Part shown: piece after piece, positions 47,275-59,345 of the stretch
How positions within the stretch are numbered: the stretch's first letter is position 1
How the letters are laid out: each line of letters begins with the position of its first letter
Origin: Tetrastigma voinierianum
Taxonomy: Eukaryota > Streptophyta > Magnoliopsida > Vitales > Vitaceae
Reading direction: 5' to 3'
DNA: 64,000 nt
NCBI GenBank assembly: GCA_016808115.1
Contig: JAEQBH010002438.1
Location: 496,001 to 560,000, forward strand
The notes under the pieces: model-generated
The model's input: only the letters and a program-made list of their open reading frames with translations
Database searches by the model: none
Told to the model about the DNA's origin: nothing
Position numbers and translations under genes: made by a program

Positions 47275-47900
47275 TGTATACTATTATGAAATCTGAATAA
47301 TTAGAGAATATCTTATCCATTTTTCTTTGAAATATTTGAGGGGCATTTTTTAATCCAAAGGACATTACTAACAATTCATAATGACCTCTAGGTGTACTAA
47401 AAGTTGTAATAGGTATACTGTCATTATTCATTTTTATTTGTCAAAATCCTGATTTACAGTCAAATTTACTATAATAGTTTTTCCCACTTGCCAAATTTAT
47501 TAAATTTTGTTTATTTGGGATATAATATCCATCAAATTTAGTATTCTTATTAACCTTTTTATAGTTTATTACCATTCTCGCTTTTTCTCTTTTTATTTCA
47601 CTATGTTTTCTTACGATAAAAGCAGGGCTACTATGTGGGCTTTTACTTTCTCTTATTAATTTCATTTGTATTAATTAGTTAATTTGAATTTTAAAATCTT
47701 TTATATCCTCCTGTAAGTATATCATTAGTCTTACTCAATAATTTTATCAGGATCTATCATTTCTAATCTACAGTAGATTTTTGTCTTTTCCCAATATTTT
47801 AATGGGTCATCACTAAAATTTTCTTTTAATTTTTCACATGTGTCATAGACTGTTACTTTTTAAGTAATAGATGTATTTATTTTTTTTGTCTTCCATTTCC
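47275..47900 (-). pseudogene. endogenous caulimovirid, segment 2 (RT N-terminal half)
   Basis: Minus strand. 47665-47441 carries SPHSSPAFIVRKHSEIKR, MVINYKKVN and a YYSKFDCKSGF end, the N-terminal fingers/palm of caulimovirid RT. 47431-47280 carries RGHYELLVMSFGLKNAPQIFQ. It ends at the codons of the catalytic motif, where the Del-like element inserted, so the two RT halves lie 29 kb apart. A frameshift lies near 47435. Upstream (47666-47900) belongs to the same polyprotein but is degenerate. Confidence 0.9.
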
Positions 47901-49165
47901 TAGGCGCGACGCCCCTGGCTTCGGGGGTCACGTTGTGATATATCAAGCATACGGAATGCACGGGTATCATATCGATACCATATCGCGTCCCATTCATGAG
48001 ATCCATTCATGCCTATATATTTTAGAAAAATGAAATTTATCAAAGCAGGTTCATAAGAGTTAGGATTCTGACTCTCTTATATACAAAATGTCCATGTAAA
48101 TCTTAGTTTTTTACAAAAGGTTTCTGTGCGTAGTTCGGCTTTCTTCACACCTCTCTGATCGGATGAGGTCAACGCTATGCACCTTTTGCACTTGAAAGGG
48201 GGTCCCACGATAGGGTGAGCAATGCCCAGTAAGGATAACTCCTACATGGGCTACTCACAGCTAAGTGCACGTACAATACCTCATGTTCACCTGATAATAC
48301 ACATCAACATTCGATGAAGAATATCGATTCTACATGGAGATCCTCGTCTTATGAAGCGAGGATGAGACTCATCATGCCACGAAGTGTCGAGTCATCAGAG
48401 CTCCCTCACACATGCTTATGCTAAGTGTGAAAAACAGTCATTCTGGATGACATCCAATTATCATTTTCAAAACCAATTTCATTTGTTTATAAACCAAAAG
48501 CTTTTTAGATCATACATCACAATGATAATTTTATATTCAAAATCCATATGTCTTTTTGTGGGTAGCGGATTTTTGGTGTCTTACCGCAGGCTCCACAAAC
48601 CGAGACACTTTTATGGCCTTTCACTGCTGAGGACTATGTCTGACCATAATTTGCGGGTTTTTCACCCGATGGAGGATCTATCCCTTCTTGTTGATACCCA
48701 ACACATATTTTCGTTTCATGCAACCGTGCGACTCTGTTGGACGTTGTCCCATTTACTGAGCCCACCCAATCAAACACCAAACATAGTGTCAATTTACCAA
48801 CCATGCGCTCACACCCATGAGAATGCGATGTTTCCCGTGCATATGCAATGCAAAATGTCACTGCATGTTATCTCATGTTACATGTATAATGAACACTACA
48901 TGGAACAATTTATAACCCATACTTTATGCCAAGTACCATGGATAATTATATCGAAAGCATATAATTCACATCCATTCATGCTAATATATATATATATATA
49001 TATATAATATCAATGTATCAACATATTTACAACACATTCAACATGTTATAAAATTTCAATGATAACACACAAAAAGCAGTCCACACCAACTTCTTCATTC
49101 TCGGCCGTAAATCCGTATACAGCCTTGGAAATAATCGGGACTTAGTCCAGAAATTTCAGCTTTTG

Positions 49166-49201
<36 letters not shown>

Positions 49202-50031
49202 ATTTCAAGACTGTCATTAACGGCTATAAATTCAGCCATGAAGCAATCCTCAAACTCGGTTCTAAAAACTATCTTGAAAAATAGTCTCAACGTCCGAAAA
49301 CTTAGTCCCATGGTTAGGGCTAAACCACACGGCCATTTACAGCCCTTAGATTAAGAGGAACCAATGTAGGAGAAAACCCTACCTCTTTTGTTTTTTAGCA
49401 CCTATTCGTAGCTCTCATCGAGTAGACTAACTTTAATTCTCTAACTAACGATTTCCGACCGTCGGAACATTGGGAATCGGAGCCCTTTTTCTTTGTTACC
49501 CCTTTCTCCTCCACACTCGGATTTTTCCGCCTCTCTTTTGTTTTCCTCTCCTTTATTTCATTTCTTCCTTTATTTTCTTTTTCTTCTTTCCCTTTTTTTT
49601 TCTCCTTTCTTTTCTTTTCCTTTCCTTTCTTCCACCGAATTGTTTTTTTTTGTTTGATCCAACAAGAGGAACTTCCTCTCACTTTCCTCACATTTTGACT
49701 CCATTTTCCATGTACCACGTGTCACATGGACACATGCATTACATGGAAAATGCCACACCACATGGCTCTCATGCCATGTGCCCTCCACTAAGCTTGCCAA
49801 GTGGCATCCACATGGTCATGTCATGTGGTAGCACTCCATGTGTCATTCGACACGGGTGCCTCGAAATCGTGAAATTAGGCGTCTTGGAATCAGTAGGGGG
49901 TCGGTAGGGTAGCTAGATTCGAGATAGTTGCTTGGTGAAATAAGTTTGATCATCCAAGATCATATAAAATTTCCAGGTTTTCTTTTGTGCTACCTTGACA
50001 AGTGTTTTCCATTTTCCGGAGTGTTTCTGTA
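47901..50031 (-). repeat. solo LTR, Del-like family, in the viral copy
   Basis: Plus strand GACGCCCCTGGCTTCGGGG near the left edge and TTTTCCGGAGTGTTTCTGTA at the right edge. The interior aligns with the 17993 and 44981 LTRs (for example CAAAATCCATATGTCTTTTT and the CTGACCATAATT block) and has the homopyrimidine tract. Viral homology lies on both sides. I could not find a clean TSD, so ends are approximate. The 207-codon frame at 48384-49007 is inside this LTR and not a gene. Confidence 0.78.
48984..49006. repeat. (AT)n microsatellite
   Basis: Short AT run in the solo LTR; a second one lies at 49165-49195. Confidence 0.92.
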
Positions 50032-51232
50032 GCATTTGGTCATAATTTATTCTAAAGGGTTTTAATATTCTAGGTACTCTTATCCAATGCTTACACCTCT
50101 TATCCATTGCTTACAAGGTGTTTTAAATATTATAGTATAGATAGTTTGTTGATATATTGAGAATTGTTGTAAAAAGTCATTTCCTAATATAATATCACAT
50201 TCTATATTGTCATATTGATAAACTTTTCCTATTTTCACTATTTTATTGTGGATCATTATTTCCACACTTTTTTTTTTATTTATATTTTCTTTATTTCTAG
50301 TTTCTCATTTTATAGAGATTTTAGTATCTTTCTATTCTTTTTAATAAAAAGCTTTTACAGATTGTTATATCTGATCATGTATCTATTAATCCATATGAAT
50401 ATAACTTGGTTTTTAGGATATTTACTATTATAAAAACCCTAGTAGGAAATGTAATTTCTTTCATTTTTATCTTTCTAAGTAAATACATATGTTTTCACTA
50501 TATATTTATATTCCTTCTTTTGTAAATTTATATTTATCTAATCTATCTAGGAAACTATTTCCTAAGAGAATATCATAATGTCAATTTCCTTGCATTCTAT
50601 TATCTTTGTAGCAATTTACCAAAAAGGTTATTCCTTGTAATCTTATAAGTATTTCTACCTTTAAATTTCATTATATGTTTGACCATCATAATTTTTGAAA
50701 ACATATGGGCATGTTATACTTCATATCATTTCACATTTATCAGCTTGATATGGTTGCAACTAGCACCTGTATCTATTAAAATTTTTGTTACTTCAACTTC
50801 TCTTTCTCCATTGTAATAATTTCATTTTATTAGGAAAGATGAATGTACTTCTTCTCTTATTTTTTGGAAACTTCTTCTCCTTGTATTATTTTGGCTACTA
50901 TTTCTTATTAAGAAATTTCCCCTAAATATGGGTAAATCAATTCTTTGTATATAATCTTCTTTAGGAATATCATCTTCAAGACTTAAAATGTAATTTGGTG
51001 GTATCTCTATTTTATCCAACTTTTGAGGTTATATTATTTTAGCTATTTCTCTACATTTGTCACTTATTTCAATAAATGACTTATCTTGGTAAATTCTACC
51101 ATAGTTTGAGTTTGATAGTGTGTATAAAGCACTATAATATATTGTCATTACATTATCGTGCCTTTCGCCATCGTTCCTTAAGAATTTGGAAATATAAGCA
51201 GGCTTATTATCAATCTTTATCTCTAGATTAAT
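50032..51232 (-). pseudogene. endogenous caulimovirid, segment 3 (protease region, apparently duplicated)
   Basis: Minus strand. An aspartic protease active site IDTGAS is at 50759-50776, with its downstream ILLGNSFL motif at 50548-50571. About 380 bases further along the viral direction a second pair appears: an L-I-D-T site at 50378-50389 whose next codon is TGA, and ILGNDFL at about 50170-50193. 51019-50822 (PPNYILSLEDDIP and a basic stretch) precedes the protease. Frameshifts separate the motifs. Retropepsins are normally encoded once, so a tandem duplication is likely. Confidence 0.8.
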
Positions 51233-52584
51233 TATGAGACCGGGAAAATCAGTTCACAGGAAGGATTAAATGGTAATTTCGGTCAAAAATCCAGAATTTT
51301 TCTAGATCTCGGATGACAAAACGGATGGCACCGTTGGAATCGTCTCGCGAAATCTAGCTACCACGTTGAATTTCGTGAATTAGGACGGTTGGGTATTCGT
51401 TTTTCGAGAGACACGTAGAGGAGTGTGGGACACTTGGCACCTTATGAGTAGCCCAAGAGGCGCCACGTGTCAGGCGGGATCAGATCAAATATGGGCTGGT
51501 GGGCTCACATATGTGACACATGGCATCATGCCATTAGAGGGATATCTCAAGGTAGATGGATAAGATAAAGGGGGTAATCAAAGGTGTCCGATGAGAAATG
51601 GACATGTGGCGATGAGAGGACTCCTCTTATTAAGTCTTCCAAATCAGTTTGGGAGAGGGAAGGAGAGGAGAGACCAGCAGAAAGGAGAGTGAGGAAGAGA
51701 GGGTTTTTAGAGGCTCTGTTCTCTCACAGAATTCCGTGTTCGGACCGTCAGTTTCGGCGAGACTAAACAAGGAGTGCTCCCCACACGCGAGGACTACGGC
51801 GCGTGGGTACCAGTTTCGAGGGGTTTTGAAAAACTCCAGAAAGGTAGGGGTTCTTCTCCTACTTGTTTTACTCTTTGTTTAAGGTCTTTGTAATGGATAG
51901 GGATTTGTTGAGGCCTAGATGGCCGTGGTTTGATTCAAAAGCTTTGGGCTAGGGTTAAGAATCCACTAGGGTGTTTTAGACCCCGATCCGCAATTTGTTG
52001 TGTAGATGCTTGATTTGTGTGGTGTTGTGTTATTGCCAAAGAGAAAATAACATGTTGTGTGAGAATTAATGGGTTGTTCTAAGGCGAACTTTGGTTATTG
52101 CCTTATACATGTGACTAAGTTTATGTTATGATTATAAAGCCGAATAACATGATGTATAGGATTTAAATTGTTAATATATGCATAGGTGATATATTAGCAT
52201 GTGTTGTATGTTGGTGTGCCATTGCATTGCACTTGGGTGGGGAAGTAACAGTAGGAAAATTCAGCTCTGGGCTTTGCTGCTGCGTCGTGGGGCTATTTTT
52301 AGGTACAGAAGACACACTTAGGATGGGGCATCATGCCTTAGAGATGAAGAAACGGCCATGTTGGCCTTACTTTGTAAAATTCTGGGCAAGAGACCTAGTT
52401 TTGTATAAATTGTAAGTAAATACAATTGTAATAAATCATTTTGTATAAAGTGTACATTTTTATGAGTAGGATGTGTAGGCCCAAGTGGCCAATTTTGCAC
52501 ATGTACGTGCCTCATGACCTGAGACATGTAGATTTCCGCGGGTTGACGGGTTGTCAACGGACACCCCGGGATTGGGGCGTCACA
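51233..52584 (+). repeat. solo LTR, Del-like family, plus orientation
   Basis: 1.35 kb bounded by a perfect 5-bp TSD TTAAT (51228-51232 and 52585-52589). It ends GGGGCGTCACA. Its first bases are TATGAGACCGGG, so the canonical TG has become TA. It contains the usual motifs of this LTR type (ATCTCGGATGACAAAACGG near the start, GAAAAACTCCAGAAAGG at about 51827-51843). It splits the viral coat-protein/protease region. Confidence 0.92.
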
Positions 52585-54313
52585 TTAATATTATATTTTG
52601 GGTAACATGTGAACATGAATTTTGTATATGCTAAATTTCCTTGGATACTTCCTAGGTGGCTTTCATGTGTTTGTATTAGTCTTTTATTATATAAACTTAG
52701 AACTATTGGTATATTTAGATTTTCAGGGAATAATAATTCTATTATTATCTGTACTTCTGCTAAATATACATACTTTATTTTTTCTCTTACTTTTTCATTT
52801 TTTATTTTACTTAATGTTTCATTTATAGTCTCTTTTGTTAATAAATTGAGCTTTATGTTTCCTTTAACTTTGTTAATTGTTATACTTCTTTCTATCTTTT
52901 GGTATTCATGGATTGTATATTGTTTATGTATATATATTTTATATAGGTATCTTAGTAATCCTTCTCTTGGGGCTTTCAGATCAAAATTTGGACTCTGGAT
53001 TTTCTGTAATATTCTATAATCAAAAGTGCTTTTTAATCTATATCCTTCATGATCTCCTTTTGCACTAATTACTTCAAATTAAGAGATATCATCTTCCTCA
53101 ATTATTTCCTTGCTCATTCTGTATTACTTTATGAGGAACTATTATCATTATCTCTATAAACTTAATATACTTTCTAAATCATCTTCTTTATTTTCTCCCC
53201 ATATGATAAATGTCTTTTCTCTTTTTGACATTCATTACTGTAATGTCATAATTATCCACATTTCCAACATTTACATTTGCTTGTCTCTTGATGTATTATG
53301 TGTAATATTTCTCTTTTTATAATTAAATCTTTTGTTGTAATATTTTTTAAATGGTTTTCTCCATTATTTTCTAAATCTTTTATATTTTGTAAATCGTCTT
53401 CTTGGCTTTTTTAACTGTTTTCCAAATTTTCTTTTTTTATACTCCTTACCTTTATTTTCTGGGATGTTATACATTTTGTCCTGGCATTTCTCCGTTCTTT
53501 TGCACCTTTTATAATATACCTCTAGGTGCATAATTATGCTAATCTTTTCTTTAAAATTTTATTCTGTCTCCTAGAGTATCATCATCTTCTGTTCTTATTT
53601 TTTCATATTCTTTTTGGAAATAATCACTCAATTTTCTTAGTAACTTCTCATAGTATGTATTTGCTAAGATTGTCATATTCATATTACTATCAAATGCATC
53701 ATAATATACTTTTCTAAATTCATATGTATATTCATATATATCCTTCATCTTACATATTTGTAATAGTGTTAATTTATTTCTAGCTTCTCTTATATCTTTC
53801 TGTGCACACTCTTATGCATGCGCCGCCATTGTTCTCCTAGAAATTCATTTACTATATATCTAATAAAAGTATCTACTCCTTCGAATATGCTACTTTCGAA
53901 GGCTACAGTGGTGTTATTTGTAATTACATTAAAACTAGGGGTTGATAATCATTTTCACCATTTTCTAGCACATCCTATTAATGTTCCTATCATTATTTGG
54001 GTTTTAGTATTATTATCTCAATTTGTACCTTGTGTCATAAAGTATAATGTCATTGCTTGTAACCATTTACTTAATACTGTTTTAATATCTTTTTGACAAT
54101 CTATGTCTAAGTATACTCATGTATTTCCTAATTGTTCAATTTGTTTCTTTTGGCTCATATTTAAGTATTTTATATTGTTTTTTAAATGTTTCTCAACATT
54201 CTTCCTTTATTTTACTGGGTCCTCCTACATGTCCTATAGGATTTACATTTTTTGTTTCATTTAAATTCATTATTTGTATTTCTATCATTATGTCCTCTAT
54301 TTCACTTTCACTT
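52585..54313 (-). pseudogene. endogenous caulimovirid, segment 4 (coat protein)
   Basis: Minus strand. 53748-53551 matches the helical core of a caulimovirid coat protein (MKDIYEYTYEFRK at its start, then NTYYEKLLRKLSDYF). At 53269-53228 a CX2CX4HX4C zinc knuckle is still spaced correctly but holds two stop codons. 54300-53760 continues toward the N-terminus with many stops. Order coat protein, protease, RT agrees with caulimovirid polyproteins. The right part is cut by an LTR at 54314, so any movement protein lies beyond it or is lost. Confidence 0.78.
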
Positions 54314-55688
54314 TGTAGTGAACGAAGTCGGGTTGATCTGCCGTCGACTGTGGAATTTACGTGTCTCATATCATGAGACAAATACGTAGTAAAATGGTCG
54401 CGTGGCTGCATACATCCATACTCACAAAAATGTATATTTTATGCAAAATGGGATTAATTTACAATTATCGGTACAGGTCTTTTACCGTATTTTTACAAAA
54501 TACATAACAAGGCCGTATATGACCCGTTTCTTTGTATAAAACCTCGGATCGTGTCAAGTGAACAACCGATACACAAAATAATATTCCTCGACGAGGTGAA
54601 ATGATACTTGGTAGTGGAGATTATCCTACATGGGTTACTTCCGCTAAGTGCACATGTAATGGCAACTAAACACGACCGAAGTAAAACATGCAAGTCTACT
54701 CAAATGTTTACATGATATGAATGAAATGTGACTCACCCTTTCCCACTTCTCGAGCCCTCAACGACTCCCTTACGCATGCTAGAAGTCAGTGTGAAAACAC
54801 ATTTTCAAAACAAGGTTTTGTTCTCGAAAACATACTACCAGAGATTTGGTAAAATCTATTAGACAACCCTCAGGAGTGAATTCTTTGGGTAATTCTCAGA
54901 GCAGTCATGAGCCTCGTGGCGTTGAATGACTCTCAGCGATTCTTTGGAAAATCTTCCTTGAAATTCCTTTCGCAACCATTTTCCTTTTTCTTTCATGTCA
55001 TGCGCTCCACGCTGTGCAGAGTTGCCTGGTGCATATAAAATGCATTATGTCATTTTCATACAATACATGTCAATATATCAATCATGCTTATATCGAAAAA
55101 ATTGACATACTAACCACATGTTATTTATTCATGGCAATAACATCAAAATTAGCTCACATGGGCTAATTAATAATTTAATTTCCAATGGCTCACACACAAT
55201 TATATTTCATATAATTCAACCATCACATGTTAACCGCATTAAATTACATGCATTAACATATCATTTCCACCTGATCCATGACATCGATTCAAGCGAATTC
55301 ACATGGACCTTTTCGGTCCGGCCATGCATCGAGGCGCGAGTCCCCAACTTTGATCGTGGGTTGTCATTGAACGATACACTCATCAACTCGGTTCCACTTC
55401 TTTGGGCTGAAATGCAATAATTTGTTTACGCCTCCACAACACTAACCACATTTAACACCTGAGCAACACATATGGACCATGTGATCCAGAAAATCTATCC
55501 AGATTGCCCAAGCAGTCCTAAATTTCGGCGTTCGGTCAGGTTTTGGGATTTGGCGAATGGCACTCCGACCTCACACCATCTAAATCATTAACAAGACTCT
55601 TAAACAAGGATTAAATCATGTAGGAGAAAACCCCTACCTCCCGGAGTTGTCGAAACTCCACAAAACCAGTGCCCACGTGTAGCTCTTG
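54314..55688 (-). repeat. minus-oriented LTR, truncated by a later insertion
   Basis: Begins TGTAGTGAACGAAGTCGGG where viral homology stops. It shows the minus-oriented pattern of Del LTRs: CACATGGGCTAATTAA, then GGAGAAAACCCCTACCTCC at its right part. It breaks off at 55688, where a plus-oriented LTR begins. The rest should lie beyond the window. Confidence 0.72.
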
Positions 55689-57678
55689 TGTAAGACCCGA
55701 GAAAATCCAATTTTCTGGAAAAATGGTAAAATCGTAATTTCGGTAAAAATTCCGAAATTTATTCTCTAGATCTCGAATGGAGAAACGGATTTCACCGTTG
55801 GAATCATCTTGCAAAATCCTAGATAACCGCGTCGAATTTCGTAGTCGAGGTATCGAAGTTTGCCACGTTTTCAAGGCATAAACATCGGGTCTTGAAGTAA
55901 AGCGATGTGACATGTGAAAGTCACACATAACATATGCGCTGTTATACATGTTGCGTAGTAGAGAAATGATGGAAGCGGAAGAGGGCAGTGCGAATGTCAA
56001 AATCCTAAGCTTGGGGACATAGATGGCATTATGGAAATTGTTTTAAATGATAATAAGACAAAACATGCATAGTGCCGTCTCCTACAAATGAGAGATTGAG
56101 ACCAAAAACGAAAAGGGGAGATGCAGTAAGTGGAGTTTTGAGTTTTAGAGAGAGAGTAAGCAACTTCTCTCTAGATTTTTAGCAAATCCGACCGTCGAAA
56201 TCCTTCGGGCCAAGAAGGAAAGCTGCTCTACGCGGAGAGGCCTACGCGTGGACTCCGGTTTTAGGGAGTTTCGTCAAACTCCGAGAGGTAGGGGATTTAT
56301 CCTACTTGGGTTTTACACTTTATTTAAGTGTTTTATAATGTTTCGGTTGTATTGAGGCCTTGAACGGCCGTTTGATCGGTCCCAAAACTTGGGATCGAAT
56401 TGTTTGAATTTATGGAACCCAAATTTACAGTCCGTGACTGCTCACGGACTGTTTGGGTGGCTAATTGTGTAATTTATGCCATGGATTGTGTTGTGATGTG
56501 CATAGAGTACAGGAAGTGGCGAGTGAAGTGCAGTTCCTGAAAGTGAGCGGAGTGATTAGTGATTTCTTTGGGAGCCGGTAACTTGAGGTTTCCTTTGTTC
56601 ATAGGAATAGTGTTCTAAAATATTTTGTAAATAATGTGTTTAGTTGAGTAATTCAAGTTGAATTGCTCGTGTTTGAAGCTAGCCATTGAGCTAATTTTGG
56701 AGTAATGGTGTGAAATTACACATGACATGTTTGTGTGATTTAAATTATGTGAGATATATGCGTATGATATATTTACATGTGTTATATAATTGTATTGGAA
56801 TTGGCATCATGCATTTTATAGCCATTGGGGCACCACAAACGATAGAGTGAGTGCATGAGGTGATTCTTGAGAGAATGGTTGGAGGTTGGTAAATAATAAT
56901 AATTATCGGAGTGATCCGTATAAAATATCAATGTCAGTCGTGATTGATACATGCCCTTTACGATAGTGCATATAAAATATCAATCGTCGGGTCATTGATT
57001 GATATATCTCGGAGGATAGTCCACTAAAATATAACATGGTCAGTCACTAACATTTATATCGGGTAGTCCCTGAATAATATGATATCTTTGTTAAAAATAA
57101 TGTTTCTCATACGTGGCTTAGGCAAGTGTGAGGGAGTCGGTGAGGACTCGGGATATGAGTTGAGCATGTAGACATTCAAGTAGGATCACGCATTTACTTG
57201 AATGTTTGTTTTCATTGGAGCATTGCATATGCACTTAGGTGGAGAGTAGCAGATTTAGGTGTTCCTCGACGCTAGCTCACCACATCGAGGAACATATTTT
57301 GGTACGAGGGCGTGCGAGGAAGACGGCTCGTTGGGAGTTTGAGAGAAAGTCGGATTTGTGGCTTTGGTTATGTTAATAATATCGTGTAGTAGAATGTTTC
57401 GTTTTAATATATGTTGTATAAAATAATTTCTTAACTCTTGAAACTGTGTATATAGTTGGGAATTATTAGGATAAGTATTATTGGTTTGTGGGCCCCGAGT
57501 GGGCTGTTTTACTCATGGATTGTTATAATGGATTGTTGGGACAGGTTATATACATGTTATGTATCGGTGAACTCCGTACAAAGGAGACTACGCGATTTTC
57601 GTGAAATGTCGAGTCACGACATTCACAAGTGTTCCGTAGGTTGGCGGGTAGTCGCGGACCCGGGTTTGGGGTGTCACG
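55689..57678 (+). repeat. 5' LTR
   Basis: Starts TGTAAGACCCGAGAAAATCC and ends GGGGTGTCACGA. The 3' partner begins at 62981 with TGTAAAGCGGAGAAAATCC; both share the TGCCATGGATTGTGTTGTGATGTGC block (56477-56501 and 63743 onward, quoted only in part: GCCATGGATTGTG). Imperfect TAAAATATCAAT repeats occupy about 56920-57060. Confidence 0.93.
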
Positions 57679-59345
57679 ACGGTATTAAAGCTTAGGTATC
57701 TGAGTGCACAGGGGCTCGGGTGTGGGTATCCATCACCCCTTGGGTGGTTTGATGTTAAGTTAGGTATGAGATTACCTAGGAAATCACGGGGCAAAACTAG
57801 GACACTGCATGCATGTGCTTTGTGTGTTTTGTGTGATTTGATAAATTGTTGTGTGAAAATATGCATAACATGAATTATGTGTTGTGATTGTTGTGTGCTT
57901 AGTGATTAGCACATAGGAAAAACAAGATGTGTTGGGAAATTTTTTAGAAGTTTTTACAGTGTGTAAAAAAACTAGAACCAAGAGGATAAATAAAATAAAT
58001 TTGAATAAATTTATTTGGTTTAATGGATAATAAACTAAAATTTTAATAAATTTTACGGTTGAACACTAGGTTTAGTGTTGGATCAAGAAGTTTGAGGAGA
58101 TTTTAGACAAAGTGTCCAATTTCAATAAAATAAAAAAATGAGGTGGAGAAATTTTGTGGTTGGGTTTTACAGTGTAAAACTGAAGAAGAGATAAAGAAAA
58201 TAAATTTTTATAAATTTATTTGAGTATTCTAGAAAATGAAAAAAAAAAAGGTATATTTTTTTGTGTATCTTCCGATAAATTTGGAAGAAATGAAAAATGT
58301 ATACTTATGTTTAGGTATTTTCAATAGCATGTGTGAGAAAAAAAATATGTATATGTGTATTTTTTGGGTGATTTTCCAGCAGCTTAAAAGAAAAAAATAA
58401 TTATGCTCAACAAGAGGAGCAGAAATGGTTGGGCTACTACCCAATTGTATTGTGAAAAAAAAAAAATTTGTATTGCAACCTTGGGTTTGTATTGCAAGAG
58501 AAGGCTTGTAGGGTTGGAATTGTATTGCAATAGGGGAGTTGTATTGCAATAGAGCGGCTAAACTTGGGCTGGAAAATTGTGTACAATAGGGATTGTATTC
58601 TGCGATATAGGGTGTGCGATGCGAAGAATTGTATTACGAGGAGGCTGTTGAGGAATTGTATTGCAATACAATTATTGTGTGCGACTAAGGTCATCTGATG
58701 AGTAGTGAGCGATGTCGGAGGTGAATAGTAATCGAGTGAGCGATGGTGGTGAGTATGTCGGTCAATGATCATTGTGAGCGATAAACTTTGAAATGTTTTT
58801 TTTTTTTTGAAAAAATAAAATAAAATAAAATGAGAGAAAATTTTTAAAAAATGAAATTTTTGTTGATAAATATGATTTGATATATTGAATAAATTGTCTT
58901 GCATTGCCTATAAATGCAAGGACATAGTATATAAAATGTTTTTCGGTGTGTGAATAGTTTCTCGGGGCTGTATTTACACCCTTGAGATACGTAATTAATG
59001 TTGCATGTTTCAAATTGCGTGGAAGGACATATACACGGTATGATGTATATGAGAATCAGGATTGCGCGATTGTTGCGTAGGAAATTATATGCATGGTGTA
59101 ATGCGTATAGGAAAAGGGTGAATGCTAAGGTTAGGAACTATGACCTTAGGGATTTGGATACTGAAATGAACAAGAAAGCTTAGAATTTTATTGAAATAAA
59201 TGAATTGAGTGGTTGGAATTTAGTGCCACTTAGGAAATTAACGAGTTAGTTCATGGTTGTCAAGTCTATTAGTAATTGGCATGTGCATTGCTAATTAGAC
59301 TGGAATGAAAATTAAATGATTCTTGTTGCCATTGGAAATATGTAG
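57679..59345 (+). other. primer-binding site and long leader
   Basis: CGGTATTAAAGC at 57680-57691 is a decayed form of the TGGTATCAGAGC primer-binding site for initiator tRNA-Met. The following 1.6 kb is unusual: AT-rich, with repeated GTATTGCAATA palindromes at about 58470-58680, and no clear Gag. The minus-strand frames here are low-complexity. Confidence 0.6.

Noticed and set aside
48384..49007. Longest open frame in the window (207 codons, plus strand)
   Set aside because: It lies wholly inside a solo LTR, antisense to it, ends in an AT microsatellite and matches no family.
52609..53019. 136-codon hydrophobic plus-strand ORF suggesting a membrane protein
   Set aside because: Antisense to the endogenous viral coat-protein/protease region; AT-rich antisense frames look hydrophobic by composition.
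58229..58904. Overlapping minus-strand ORFs of 106 and 155 codons
   Set aside because: Low-complexity Phe/Lys-rich frames antisense to the leader of a plus-strand retrotransposon.
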